Below are positions 56,379 through 63,830 of a DNA stretch of 64,000 nt, piece by piece. Numbering within the stretch: position 1 is the stretch's first letter; the number at the start of each line of letters is the position of its first letter. The position numbers were made by a program, and so were the translations under genes. The notes under the pieces were generated by a model. The model saw nothing but the letters and a program-made list of their open reading frames with translations, was not told the origin of the DNA and made no database searches. The stretch covers positions 152,737 to 216,736 of the forward strand of contig JAFLTT010000005.1 in NCBI GenBank assembly GCA_022509165.1. The letters are read 5' to 3'. Source of the DNA: Muribaculaceae bacterium. GTDB taxonomy: Bacteria > Bacteroidota > Bacteroidia > Bacteroidales > Muribaculaceae.

Positions 56379-56444
56379 TCCTCCACCCTCCCCCTTTAAC
56401 CTCAATTGAGGTTACTCCACACTTTCTTTTTTTGCTAATTAAAG

Positions 56445-56481
56445 ATTATGCAACACCAACATTATGTTCCTCCCGCATAAT
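56445..56481. repeat. Decayed copy of the ATPase promoter/operator element
   Basis: ATTATGC ... GCATAAT with a 23-bp interior, the same 37-bp length and largely the same interior (AAC ATTATGTT) as the element at 29935-29971. The -7 box is lost (TATGTTCC). A perfect 16-bp palindrome AACCTCAATTGAGGTT sits just upstream (56398-56413). Confidence 0.55.
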
Positions 56482-56618
56482 CCCCCCTTCCAATCTTTTA
56501 ACCTGTAGATGTGAGATTTAAATTTCATGGAAATTGGTCGGAATTATCATTGAGCTAAATACACCACTTCCCTCTTAGATTTATTGATAAAATCATTGAT
56601 AGTAGTTCCACATTATCG

Positions 56619-57380
56619 TCAAGGTCGATAGTCGGATTCAAAACTGCGGATACTGTGTTGTGTCATGTGATGCTCGATTGATAGTTTCACGTCAACCTTA
56701 ACATCGTTTATCCGCAATAGGTCAGGGATTGAATAAGGATTATGGCAACAGATGTCATGTATCGGGTAACAGATACAGATGTGTTTCAAAGCTTCATTAT
56801 ATAAAGCACCCTCCGCCCAACTTAATCCATCTTCCATGGTATCTGTGAATGATGTGCCGATATTATCTTTTTCTGTATTCAAGTCAGGAGAGTCCACACA
56901 ATAGAAACAATTTGAATGATTCCAATTGTCTGACATAGTGAGATTCAGAGCCTCTGCTGCCATAAGGAAATCAGATCCATAATATTCATCCTCAGGAAGT
57001 TTGATGATACTCTCCTTATCAGAGATGTCTCCCTGCACTCTCATTGTGGCTTCAATCTCATATTGGTCATCAAACTCTGGCATAGTCTCCATCTGTTTCA
57101 TTGTCTTATACAGCATGGCGGATCTCTGTCTCATCTGTTCGGTCTTCTTAAGAAAGAGATTGTTGAGATCTTCAAGACGTTTCACCTCTTCAGGGGTAGC
57201 TTTGAACATCCGATTAAGATAACAGGCTCTCATTTCCAAAAGTTCCTTCATCTTATCTATTTTAAATGGAAGTTTCCACCAGACATACCCATGCCATTTC
57301 TCCTCCATTATCTGTCTCATCTTGCTTTCTATGGCAATAACCTTTTTCCGTAGTATATCCGGGTTCTTTATCCTGATCAT
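56619..57380 (-). CDS. Hypothetical protein with coiled-coil part
   Basis: 253 residues from the ATG at 57380, which has AGAGGAAA just upstream; an earlier ATG at 57404 would overlap the upstream gene. The first ~100 residues are helical and basic (IESKMRQIMEEKW; EVKRLEDLNNLFLKKTEQMRQRS). The second half is rich in Cys and His (NCFYCVDSP; HICICYPIHDICCHNPYS), possibly metal-binding. No family recognised. It starts 1 bp after the neighbouring gene and should share its WYL-type operator. Confidence 0.7.
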   Translation of the reverse strand: MIRIKNPDILRKKVIAIESKMRQIMEEKWHGYVWWKLPFKIDKMKELLEMRACYLNRMFKATPEEVKRLEDLNNLFLKKTEQMRQRSAMLYKTMKQMETMPEFDDQYEIEATMRVQGDISDKESIIKLPEDEYYGSDFLMAAEALNLTMSDNWNHSNCFYCVDSPDLNTEKDNIGTSFTDTMEDGLSWAEGALYNEALKHICICYPIHDICCHNPYSIPDLLRINDVKVDVKLSIEHHMTQHSIRSFESDYRP

Positions 57381-57381
57381 G

Positions 57382-58098
57382 TTATTTCCTCTTAATTTTT
57401 CCATCTTTTTTTAAGATTATATCATAGTTAGTGTCATCTTCTACGGGTTCTTCAAATTCTCCAACTATTTCACCTCCATTCCTATCAATTATTCGATGAA
57501 TAGTATCAAGACATCCTTTTGAAAACTCATGTCCTCTAATATCAATATATTTCAAAGGAGCATCATTCGGCAAAATCAACTTGAGCTTCGGTGTGATATA
57601 GCACCAACATTGTAAATTCTCCAATTTATGGCAATGTGACAGATTTAGACACTTTATCTCTCTATTTTCACAATCGAAAACCAGTTCTTTAAGATTTGGC
57701 ACTTTTGACAAGTCATACTCTGTTCCAAGCATTATTCTCAAAGTCAGCTTGGTTAAAAGAGGATTGTCCAATTTTACTTTCTTGAACGACTCACAATAAA
57801 TCTCCTTTATGGAGGGAGCACCGGAGAAATCCACATATTCGTGATAGCAGTCACCTCCGGAAGGTGCAAAATATTCGATTTTTCCACCTCTTATTTCAGC
57901 CTCCACTATAAAAGAAAGTGTCGTTTCCTTGGGATAAATATGATAGGCTCTTATTTCTTTACCGTAATAAGTGTCAGTCTTTCCGTCACCCCAACGGATT
58001 TTAACATTGGAGTTATGCTCCGACAACCTAAAACTCATGCCATAGACTTCACCCTCGGTCCAATCTATCGGTTTTACGTGTACAATAATTTTTTCCAT
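57382..58098 (-). CDS. Leucine-rich-repeat-like hypothetical protein
   Basis: 238 residues. The middle (~95-190) reads as irregular leucine-rich repeats (NPLLTKLTLRIML; VPNLKELVFDC; CLNLSHCHKLENLQCW; APLKYIDIRG). The N-terminal ~90 residues look beta-rich. No signal peptide. It is first of a two-gene minus-strand unit. The promoter has a -7 box only ~5 bp from the start codon and a CTGCC-N7-GGCAG operator 10 bp upstream of that box. Confidence 0.7.
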   Translation of the reverse strand: MEKIIVHVKPIDWTEGEVYGMSFRLSEHNSNVKIRWGDGKTDTYYGKEIRAYHIYPKETTLSFIVEAEIRGGKIEYFAPSGGDCYHEYVDFSGAPSIKEIYCESFKKVKLDNPLLTKLTLRIMLGTEYDLSKVPNLKELVFDCENREIKCLNLSHCHKLENLQCWCYITPKLKLILPNDAPLKYIDIRGHEFSKGCLDTIHRIIDRNGGEIVGEFEEPVEDDTNYDIILKKDGKIKRK

Positions 58099-58102
58099 GA
58101 TG

Positions 58103-58137
58103 CAAATTTATGATTAGCAACTGCCATTTTACGGCAG
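58103..58137 (-). promoter_or_regulatory. WYL-type operator O1 and -7 box (LRR-like gene)
   Basis: Minus-strand TAAATTTG at 58103-58110. The perfect inverted repeat CTGCC-N7-GGCAG at 58121-58137 starts after a 10-bp gap. Same geometry as O2 and O3. Confidence 0.75.
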
Positions 58138-58165
58138 ATATATTTTTCTGAAGAAATTTTATATT

Positions 58166-58200
58166 CTGCCGTCATTTGGCAATATCAGGCTATAAATTTG
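58166..58200 (+). promoter_or_regulatory. WYL-type operator O2 and -7 box (zinc-ribbon gene)
   Basis: CTGCC-N7-GGCAA at 58166-58182 followed, after a 10-bp gap, by TAAATTTG at 58193-58200. Divergent partner of O1; it drives the small zinc-ribbon gene at 58224. Confidence 0.75.
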
Positions 58201-58223
58201 TCAGCAAAAAAATAAGATAGTTT

Positions 58224-58370
58224 ATGTTAGTGCCTATAAAACGAAAATGCCCTAAATGCAAGCATGAATTTGTGATTTGGACAGGAGGCTTCATCCTAAA
58301 GGATCCTCCTTTCACTCTCTTCAATCCGTGTCCTTCATGCCATCATTGGCGAACTAAAGTGATTAAGTGA
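58224..58370 (+). CDS. Small zinc-ribbon protein (48 aa)
   Basis: A 48-residue protein with two Cys pairs, RKCPKCKHEF near the start and NPCPSCHHW near the end, enough for one zinc ribbon. It is basic and ends TKVIK. It lies 23 bp after a -7 box controlled by operator O2. A second protein of the same design (59387-59566) lies further along the island. Function unknown; nucleic-acid or protein binding is typical of such ribbons. Confidence 0.75.
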   Translation: MLVPIKRKCPKCKHEFVIWTGGFILKDPPFTLFNPCPSCHHWRTKVIK

Positions 58371-58438
58371 AAGAAAGACTTGAAGAAAAATGCCCTCATG
58401 AATAGGATTTCAACTAAAAGATGGTATATTTGTAAAAA

Positions 58439-58660
58439 ATATAGGCATCTTGCCGAAAGTCCATAGTTCCGAAATCGCCAAAACAAGAACAGCAAACGGA
58501 CTCTCGCGGAAGAATGTCCTTGACTCATATCAGAAGACATGGGTTTTAACCTGTATTCGGATATCGACGTGGGGCAAATTTCTTCAAGTCTTGTTTGTTA
58601 GGTGTTTGGCGATACCTGGAACTTAAGGCAAAGAAAAATTTGGCTCACGCTTTTTATATA
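58439..58660 (+). ncRNA. Tandem structured RNA, copy 1
   Basis: The -7 box TATATTTG (58425-58432) places the 5' end near 58439; no ORF fits. Closing stems: TTGCC (58450-58454)/GGCAA (58627-58631), AGTTCC (58465-58470)/GGAACT (58618-58623), ATCGCCAAA (58474-58482)/TTTGGCGAT (58605-58613). Inner stems: CAAAC/GTTTG with GACT/AGTC, then GAAGAA (58509-58514)/TTCTTC (58580-58585). A long apical hairpin lies at 58527-58564. The whole folds as a rod. The box GAAAAATGCCCT (58385-58396) lies 28 bp upstream of the -7 element, as in copy 2. The 3' end is approximate. Confidence 0.7.
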
Positions 58661-58734
58661 AATATATAAATCTATTGAACGAAAAATGCCCTGAAAGTTA
58701 TGGTAAATAAAAATAATTTATAACTTTGTAACTG

Positions 58735-58985
58735 ATCCGAGTCGGAAGAGAAATGCCGGCCGGAAAGAAAAGCGTTTCGCTTTCTTCTCGTATGATAAAA
58801 TCGCCAATTTTAGATGTGAGGGAATGGAAGCCAAGACGCTCTTCCTGTTTGTATGCGTGTGTCATACTTAGTATGATTATACATACAATTCAGTGGGGGC
58901 ATTTTTCTTCTGTTTTCCTGTCATATCGGGCGTTTGGCGATGCCTATCATACCTGGAGAACCGAAAGAAGTTCCCACTTTTCTTA
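58735..58985 (+). ncRNA. Tandem structured RNA, copy 2
   Basis: -7 box TAACTTTG (58721-58728), with GAAAAATGCCCT at 58681-58692, again 28 bp upstream. Closing stems: GTATGATA (58790-58797)/TATCATAC (58945-58952) and ATCGCCAA (58800-58807)/TTGGCGAT (58934-58941). The apical hairpin is TTGTATG/CATACAA with inner TCATAC/GTATGA (58849-58888). Shared single-stranded blocks with copy 1 are GTGGGG...TTTCTTC and ACCTGGA. A 5' local hairpin AAAGCG/CGCTTT is private to this copy. The outer stem differs in sequence from copy 1 but keeps pairing, which is covariation. Confidence 0.7.
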
Positions 58986-59038
58986 ATTTAATAATAGTTT
59001 GTAAAAGGAACTTTACAAACAAAAAATATTTTTACACT

Positions 59039-59158
59039 ATGGGAAAAATCAATGCACCAAAAAATGGAGCTATTAAAGACGTGGAGCCTACTGATGTAGT
59101 GACTTTAATTAAAACGGCTTGGAAAATCATTCAAGATCTTAGAAAACCTTCAAAATAA
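59039..59158 (+). CDS. Small hypothetical protein (39 aa)
   Basis: Starts MGKINAPKNGAIKDVEPTDV and ends KIIQDLRKPSK: a basic peptide with one amphipathic helix. It is short, but has a clear ATG, an AT-rich leader and a close downstream partner (15 bp) before a terminator. No family recognised; a toxin-like or RNA-binding peptide are both possible. Confidence 0.55.
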   Translation: MGKINAPKNGAIKDVEPTDVVTLIKTAWKIIQDLRKPSK

Positions 59159-59173
59159 CTTAAAAAATATATT

Positions 59174-59284
59174 ATGTGGGCAGATGACGAATTAGATGAT
59201 AATGATTATCCGTTCGACCCGGATGCAGAAAGAGATGCCATAGATCCTTATTGGAGAGAAGGAGACAGTCAATACAACAACTGA
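59174..59284 (+). CDS. Small acidic hypothetical protein (36 aa)
   Basis: Starts MWADDELDDNDYPFDPDAER and continues DAIDPYWREGDS; about a third of the residues are Asp or Glu. It follows the basic 39-aa gene by 15 bp and precedes a strong terminator. A basic/acidic pair could bind each other, but that is speculation. Confidence 0.55.
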   Translation: MWADDELDDNDYPFDPDAERDAIDPYWREGDSQYNN

Positions 59285-59323
59285 TATTGTATTGTACATT
59301 TCATAAGGATTCTAAACTTATTT

Positions 59324-59352
59324 AAAAGACGTGATGTTTTGTCACGTCTTTT
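59324..59352 (+). terminator. Terminator after the small-protein pair
   Basis: Perfect 11-bp stem AAAAGACGTGA (59324-59334) / TCACGTCTTTT (59342-59352) with a 7-nt loop and terminal T-run. Confidence 0.85.
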
Positions 59353-59386
59353 ATCAAACAAAATTTTAGTAAACAATTGATAAAAG

Positions 59387-59566
59387 ATGCCTCAATTATT
59401 AATTATGCTAACAAGTATTGAATTCAGGAAATGTAAAAATTGTGGACATGAATTCCAACATTCTAAAGGTGGAATTATTTTTATATTCTTAGATCAGATG
59501 ATTCCAAAGTGTCCAAATTGTGGAAGTAGGAAAACAAAAATTAAAGCAGGAATAACCCTAAACTAA
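59387..59566 (+). CDS. Small zinc-ribbon protein (59 aa)
   Basis: 59 residues with Cys pairs FRKCKNCGHEF and PKCPNCGSRKTK around a hydrophobic middle, the same design as the 48-aa protein at 58224. A later ATG at 59405 (6 codons in) is also possible. No family assignment beyond zinc ribbon. Confidence 0.65.
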   Translation: MPQLLIMLTSIEFRKCKNCGHEFQHSKGGIIFIFLDQMIPKCPNCGSRKTKIKAGITLN

Positions 59567-59697
59567 CCTATAAATCTATGTTCGTGTAAATGAAGATTGA
59601 AACCAAAATACATTCTGCAGTGTTAATCCCGAAGAAGTTGGAAATTTTGTCAAAGGCATAATTAAAAAATAATTCAAGACTGGTAAAAGAAATAACT

Positions 59698-60066
59698 ATG
59701 AAAGCAAAGCCGAATATCTGCGTTCAATATATAAATGCAATTCCATCTAAGAAACTTGTCAAATTAGATGAAATATACGGTTATGAATTTAAGAATGAAG
59801 AAAAAATCGTTGCCATAAATATTGACTTGGAAATTGCCTTTGATTATATCATGATGATAACTGTAGACAAAATGATATCTTCTTTTAGTGGTATTGAAAA
59901 AGTGGCTCTAATTAGATCTAATCATCCGAAATACAATGGCTTTCAAATCATCATTGATGGTGATATTCGAACGGACAAAAGCCTGATTCCAAAATTTATT
60001 ACTTGGGAAAAATTGGAAAATCATCAGAAACAAATAGACGATCTTATTCCAATATATGAGGATTAA
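59698..60066 (+). CDS. Hypothetical protein (122 aa)
   Basis: A soluble alpha/beta-looking protein (ICVQYINAIPSKKLVKLDEIYGY; EKVALIRSNHPKYNGFQIIIDGDI) with no signal or membrane segment. No family recognised. Codon use is AT-rich, in line with the surrounding island. The 130 bp upstream (59567-59697) and 211 bp downstream (60067-60277) hold no other feature I can support. Confidence 0.6.
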   Translation: MKAKPNICVQYINAIPSKKLVKLDEIYGYEFKNEEKIVAINIDLEIAFDYIMMITVDKMISSFSGIEKVALIRSNHPKYNGFQIIIDGDIRTDKSLIPKFITWEKLENHQKQIDDLIPIYED

Positions 60067-60277
60067 AGTAACAAGGAAACTATGAGAAAAATTAAGAATC
60101 AGTAGATCATCTATTTAAATTCGAATGGGAAAAACAATCAAAACTTGGATTCTATTCTAAAAAATTAAAAAATATGTAATCGGTTCATAAACAAACGGGC
60201 TTTATTATTGTAAAAACTAAAGAAAATTTATTTGAGCTCTAAAATATTTATTTTTTATTTATTGTTAATTTTTTCTC

Positions 60278-61096
60278 ATGAATAAAGAACGAACACTAAG
60301 GATTGAAAAAAGTAAAATTGATCTTTCTTTAAATAAAGCATTTTATGATTCATGGGTTAACCAAATGAGTCTAGAAGCTAAAGAATTAGGTAAATTAAGG
60401 AAAGAAATAATTATTAAAGTTATAAATGATTTCAAAAGTTGTTTAAAAAAAATAGATTCCAAGAAGAACATAAATGTAAAATCTTTTGATATTCCGTACG
60501 AAGTATCATCTAACTTCACTACCGACATAGAAATTAAAGATATTTCTATGTCGTTTGATCAAAAGATGAAAATAGTGAATCATACTTTAGATGCATTAAA
60601 TATAGGTATTCAAAAAACCATCGAAATCTTAGGGAAAAAGCAATTCTCAAATTTTCAAACAAACAACTCTACAAAAAGTGGAATTTGGTGGTTAGATTTA
60701 ATCCAGTCAGCTTTTGGGATAGCTCAAGCATACGCTGAGAAAGATCAAGCTGAAGAAACTGAAGTTGTAAGATTTGAAACAGATGTAAAAAATTTGATCC
60801 AGAAAATCAATAATGAGATTACCTTAATTGAATATGGTATTATTCCACATATTAATCAATTAAAAGATATTATTATGCAATTAACTCCTCGATGTTTAAA
60901 ATCTTTAGAGGAATTAATTTTAATAACAGATGAATTTGATATTGAAAATTATGCACATCAAGCTATATTGGTTAAAGTACGTAATTTGGCCTTAGCTATT
61001 TGTGATTCATCACGAATCGAAATATTAGATAGTCAGCATAACATATCTTCTAATGACAAAATGTATATTGTAAAATGTAAAAAACTTTTTATTTAA
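60278..61096 (+). CDS. Hypothetical helical protein (272 aa)
   Basis: Almost entirely alpha-helical by composition, with a short hydrophobic stretch at ~128-145 (SGIWWLDLIQSAFGIAQAYAE) that could be membrane-associated. Very AT-rich coding sequence (many AAA, ATT, AAT codons), unlike the core genes to the left, suggesting transfer. It is followed 7 bp later by another helical gene. No family recognised. Confidence 0.6.
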   Translation: MNKERTLRIEKSKIDLSLNKAFYDSWVNQMSLEAKELGKLRKEIIIKVINDFKSCLKKIDSKKNINVKSFDIPYEVSSNFTTDIEIKDISMSFDQKMKIVNHTLDALNIGIQKTIEILGKKQFSNFQTNNSTKSGIWWLDLIQSAFGIAQAYAEKDQAEETEVVRFETDVKNLIQKINNEITLIEYGIIPHINQLKDIIMQLTPRCLKSLEELILITDEFDIENYAHQAILVKVRNLALAICDSSRIEILDSQHNISSNDKMYIVKCKKLFI

Positions 61097-61103
61097 ATAA
61101 TAA

Positions 61104-61526
61104 ATGAATATGGAAGAAAAGAAAGATAAAACTGAAAATAAAGAAAAAAATTACTTTGATTATAACAATGCGTTTAACAAAATAAGTGACGCAGTAAATA
61201 GTTATTATCATTATCAAGAAATTCGAGAAGGTCATATAACTGAAAGAATAAGAATCAAGGAGAATGGAGAGACTATTAGAAAGAATCTGGATAATCAAAA
61301 GGAACTATTCAAGGATTATTTTAATAAAGAATATTCCCTAAAGAAAGAAGCGATTGATAAATACTTTATTCTACTAGATAAATGTATGGCTGAAAATAAT
61401 TTAGAAGCCCTTCAAGGTATATTAATGAATTTGGGTGATTTAATGAAAAACAATCCAATTACACCAATCTTGAATATCCAGCAACAAGCTAAAAAATTAC
61501 TTGAAAGTGATTCTATTGATTTTTAA
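61104..61526 (+). CDS. Hypothetical coiled-coil protein (140 aa)
   Basis: A Lys/Glu-rich N-terminus (EEKKDKTENKEKNYFDYNN) and long charged helices (GETIRKNLDNQKELFKDYFN; MAENNLEALQGILMNLGDLMK). Likely cytoplasmic. A second ATG at 61110 is equally possible as start. It forms a pair with the preceding 272-aa gene. No family recognised. Confidence 0.6.
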   Translation: MNMEEKKDKTENKEKNYFDYNNAFNKISDAVNSYYHYQEIREGHITERIRIKENGETIRKNLDNQKELFKDYFNKEYSLKKEAIDKYFILLDKCMAENNLEALQGILMNLGDLMKNNPITPILNIQQQAKKLLESDSIDF

Positions 61527-61680
61527 TTTACCTTTAAGATTAGACTATACTCTCTTTCATACTTCTTTATTAAAAGCATGAAAGAATACTATCATTGTCA
61601 ATATATTTATAATTTCATATGTAATTATTACTAAAAACAGGAGGGTTTAAGTGGATTAAACATTTTAATTTAGTATAATT

Positions 61681-61911
61681 ATGGCTTTACACAAAGTTTG
61701 GGAAATTATACCCAAGAAAACGAGACAGATTAATGGAGAATCGCTTTCTCCGGCGATGAGAGTTGTAGTAACCACAAAAAATTACACCAACAATCCTTTT
61801 AATAGTGGTTCTATTGACGATATTGTTGAAACATATAAGAGGATTTATAATTTTGACTATAGAAAATGTGGCTGTATGCCAATGGATTTTGATTTTCAAC
61901 CTCTTGACTGA
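61681..61911 (+). CDS. Hypothetical protein (76 aa)
   Basis: Starts MALHKVWEIIPKKTRQINGE and contains VVVTTKNYTNNPFNSG and RKCGCMPMDF. It ends 2 bp before the HNH-like nuclease gene, so the two are co-translated. No family recognised; it could be an accessory or regulatory partner of the nuclease. Confidence 0.6.
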   Translation: MALHKVWEIIPKKTRQINGESLSPAMRVVVTTKNYTNNPFNSGSIDDIVETYKRIYNFDYRKCGCMPMDFDFQPLD

Positions 61912-61913
61912 TT

Positions 61914-62612
61914 ATGTTGTGGTTTGTAAACAGTGATTGTAAAAATCAAATCTTAAATTGGGAGAAGAAGCTTTATGCTCCAGGAAAGGTTGCTGACAAG
62001 TATGATATCCTTGAAAAGATAAGGCTCGAACTTGATAGGCTTTATAAGGAGGATCGTTCAAAATATGAGGAACTGGAGAAGGCTTTGAAGCCAAATACTT
62101 GGAAAGCTTTGGAGGACAACTGGAAACTTTGGAACCCTGTTCCGAAAAGTCATGCTGAATGGATTGGTCCGGGTGAAATGACGTGCCGGCTCAAACCTTT
62201 ACATCCCGGTTATAAGGAATGTTCCGAAATAGGATTTACTGAATGCACTTACAATGAACATGGCAGTCCTGACTTTTCTAAAGTCACTTTCACCGGTTCT
62301 GTTGTGGATATTTCCGATCTTTATAATTCTTTATCCATTGACAACATTCAGAAAAGAGGAGGTAGTGCCAATAGTCTTCAGGAAATAGCTCAAATGAGAA
62401 TGGTACCGAATCTAAAGTCGGCAATAAGCAAATGGGCCAAAGAAACCGGTAAACCGGAAGACTTCTGGGAATGGAGAAATGCTTTGAACCTGGTACCGCA
62501 TGAAGATTCTAATTGTAGGACAATGAGATTAGTATATCGTCTTGCGCACATAGCATTCAAGCATCGTGGCGGTGTTGCAAACGCCATTAACATCAAAAAT
62601 CATTTCTCTTGA
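61914..62612 (+). CDS. Putative HNH/Endo VII-type (WHH/LHH-like) nuclease
   Basis: 232 residues. The C-terminal ~45 residues contain ALNLVPHEDSNCRTMRLV, then RLAHIAFKHRGGVANA, with His196, His212 and His217 arranged as in the WHH/LHH branch of HNH/Endo VII toxins, where a His-rich VPHE precedes H...H.GG. The N-terminal half is helical and charged with no secretion domain. Such domains normally tip polymorphic toxins; here it is a free-standing product. The 3' end overlaps the convergent WYL gene by 13 bp. Confidence 0.55.
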   Translation: MLWFVNSDCKNQILNWEKKLYAPGKVADKYDILEKIRLELDRLYKEDRSKYEELEKALKPNTWKALEDNWKLWNPVPKSHAEWIGPGEMTCRLKPLHPGYKECSEIGFTECTYNEHGSPDFSKVTFTGSVVDISDLYNSLSIDNIQKRGGSANSLQEIAQMRMVPNLKSAISKWAKETGKPEDFWEWRNALNLVPHEDSNCRTMRLVYRLAHIAFKHRGGVANAINIKNHFS

Positions 62613-63520
62613 TAAAATTTAAGGATTTCTTTGGCTTGCCATTTGATTTCATCGCGGAGCCAAAGGGGTGAAAGGACCTCGGCATTGAAGCCCATTTTCA
62701 GGATTTCATGTTGAAACTCATATTCCGGACGCAGCCTAAAACTGTATTCGGAATATTCTTTTTCCCGTTTCACCAATTTTTGGGATTTATGGAGCGGTAA
62801 CGTTTCAATATAATGCCTTTGATGGCCATAGACCCGGATTTTCACGTCCTCAGATTCATAGTCATCCTCAAGATTTACTCCTATCACTTCATCGAAATAA
62901 GAGTCAAGATTCCAACTCTTGTCAAACTTGAATTTTTCATTGGTTATATTTATTGCCTCAATCCTGTCAAGTGCAAAGACAGTCAAAGTTTCATAATCAG
63001 GAATATGGGCTATGAGATACCATCTTCGTGATGCTTGTTTCAAGCCATAAGGCTCAACTTTAAATTCCTTTAATCTTCTATCATTAAAACTACGGTAGTG
63101 TATTTCTATAAGTAAATTTTTGGAAATAGCCTCAATTATACCTGGGAGGTATTTGGTTCCTCCCGGTATTTCTTCATATTGAATCCTGTCTTTTATATCG
63201 GGATTGTCTATTAATTGGTTGTCGATTGCAAGACCGTTAAAAAGCGAGGCTGTAAAGGAGGGCTTATCAAGAATCTCTTCATTCCTGATATAATAGACAT
63301 TCCCATTAGAGCGATCGCAACGAATTTCAATTCCAAAAAGATCTGCTATTGCTTCACGATGACGATGAAAAGTGCGTTCCGGTAAACCATCCTCAACATC
63401 TTCATTCAAGGATGAATTAATCCATTTATTGTTAATATCTTCAAGAGAGATTCTACCCGCTCTGAGTATAGTCTCAACCAACCATACATATCTCCTAATA
63501 AGTCTAACCGATGTAGCCAT
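62600..63520 (-). CDS. WYL-domain transcriptional regulator
   Basis: 306 residues from the ATG at 63520. An N-terminal winged-helix part (RLIRRYVWLVETILRAGRISLEDI; PERTFHRHREAIADLFGIEI) is followed by the WYL domain with KVEPYGLKQASRRWYLIAHIPDYETLTVFALDRI and a C-terminal extension ending LRDEIKWQAKEILKFYQEK. Relatives (BrxR, CapW, PafBC type) regulate defence or DNA-damage genes. Its own promoter carries the same CTGCC-N7 operator as two promoters 5.4 kb away, so it is the likely regulator of the island. Confidence 0.9.
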   Translation of the reverse strand: MATSVRLIRRYVWLVETILRAGRISLEDINNKWINSSLNEDVEDGLPERTFHRHREAIADLFGIEIRCDRSNGNVYYIRNEEILDKPSFTASLFNGLAIDNQLIDNPDIKDRIQYEEIPGGTKYLPGIIEAISKNLLIEIHYRSFNDRRLKEFKVEPYGLKQASRRWYLIAHIPDYETLTVFALDRIEAINITNEKFKFDKSWNLDSYFDEVIGVNLEDDYESEDVKIRVYGHQRHYIETLPLHKSQKLVKREKEYSEYSFRLRPEYEFQHEILKMGFNAEVLSPLWLRDEIKWQAKEILKFYQEK

Positions 63521-63534
63521 TTTGAAATTTTTTA

Positions 63535-63573
63535 CAAAAATAAACAACAATCCTGCCATTTCATGACAGGATT
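63535..63573 (-). promoter_or_regulatory. WYL operator O3 and -7 box (WYL gene)
   Basis: Minus-strand TATTTTTG at 63535-63542. After a 10-bp gap comes CTGCC-N7-GACAG at 63553-63569, within a longer inverted repeat AATCCTGCCA/TGACAGGATT (63549-63573). The same layout as O1 and O2 implies autoregulation. Confidence 0.75.
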
Positions 63574-63830
63574 ACATATTTTTATAAATATCTTTTCAAC
63601 TCATAGCCAGAAGACTCAAAAAGCAGAAGTTAATTTCTTGTTCTTCTGCTCTACCATTCAATACAAATCACTCATTGAGGGATTAAATTTGGGTAAATAT
63701 TTTTGTTGTATTTATTGAGCTTTTTGATTAATCGTTGTTTTAATTAAACAATTTAATGAAGTGTTTTCCAGATTAAAAAAATAAATATCTTGCCTAATTA
63801 TATATTTTTGGGTTTCAGTTATGCTCCTGT

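Noticed and set aside
56398..56413. The 16-bp palindrome AACCTCAATTGAGGTT as a terminator
   Set aside because: It has no loop room and the T-run is offset; it could be a binding site, but nothing supports a role.
58239..58252. A third copy of the GAAAAATGCCCT box upstream of the RNAs
   Set aside because: It lacks the first A run, lies in the zinc-ribbon coding frame (KCPK codons) and has no -7 box 28 bp downstream.
58753..58986. A 77-codon frame across the second structured RNA
   Set aside because: It runs through the stems, has no plausible protein features, and the same region in copy 1 has no matching frame.
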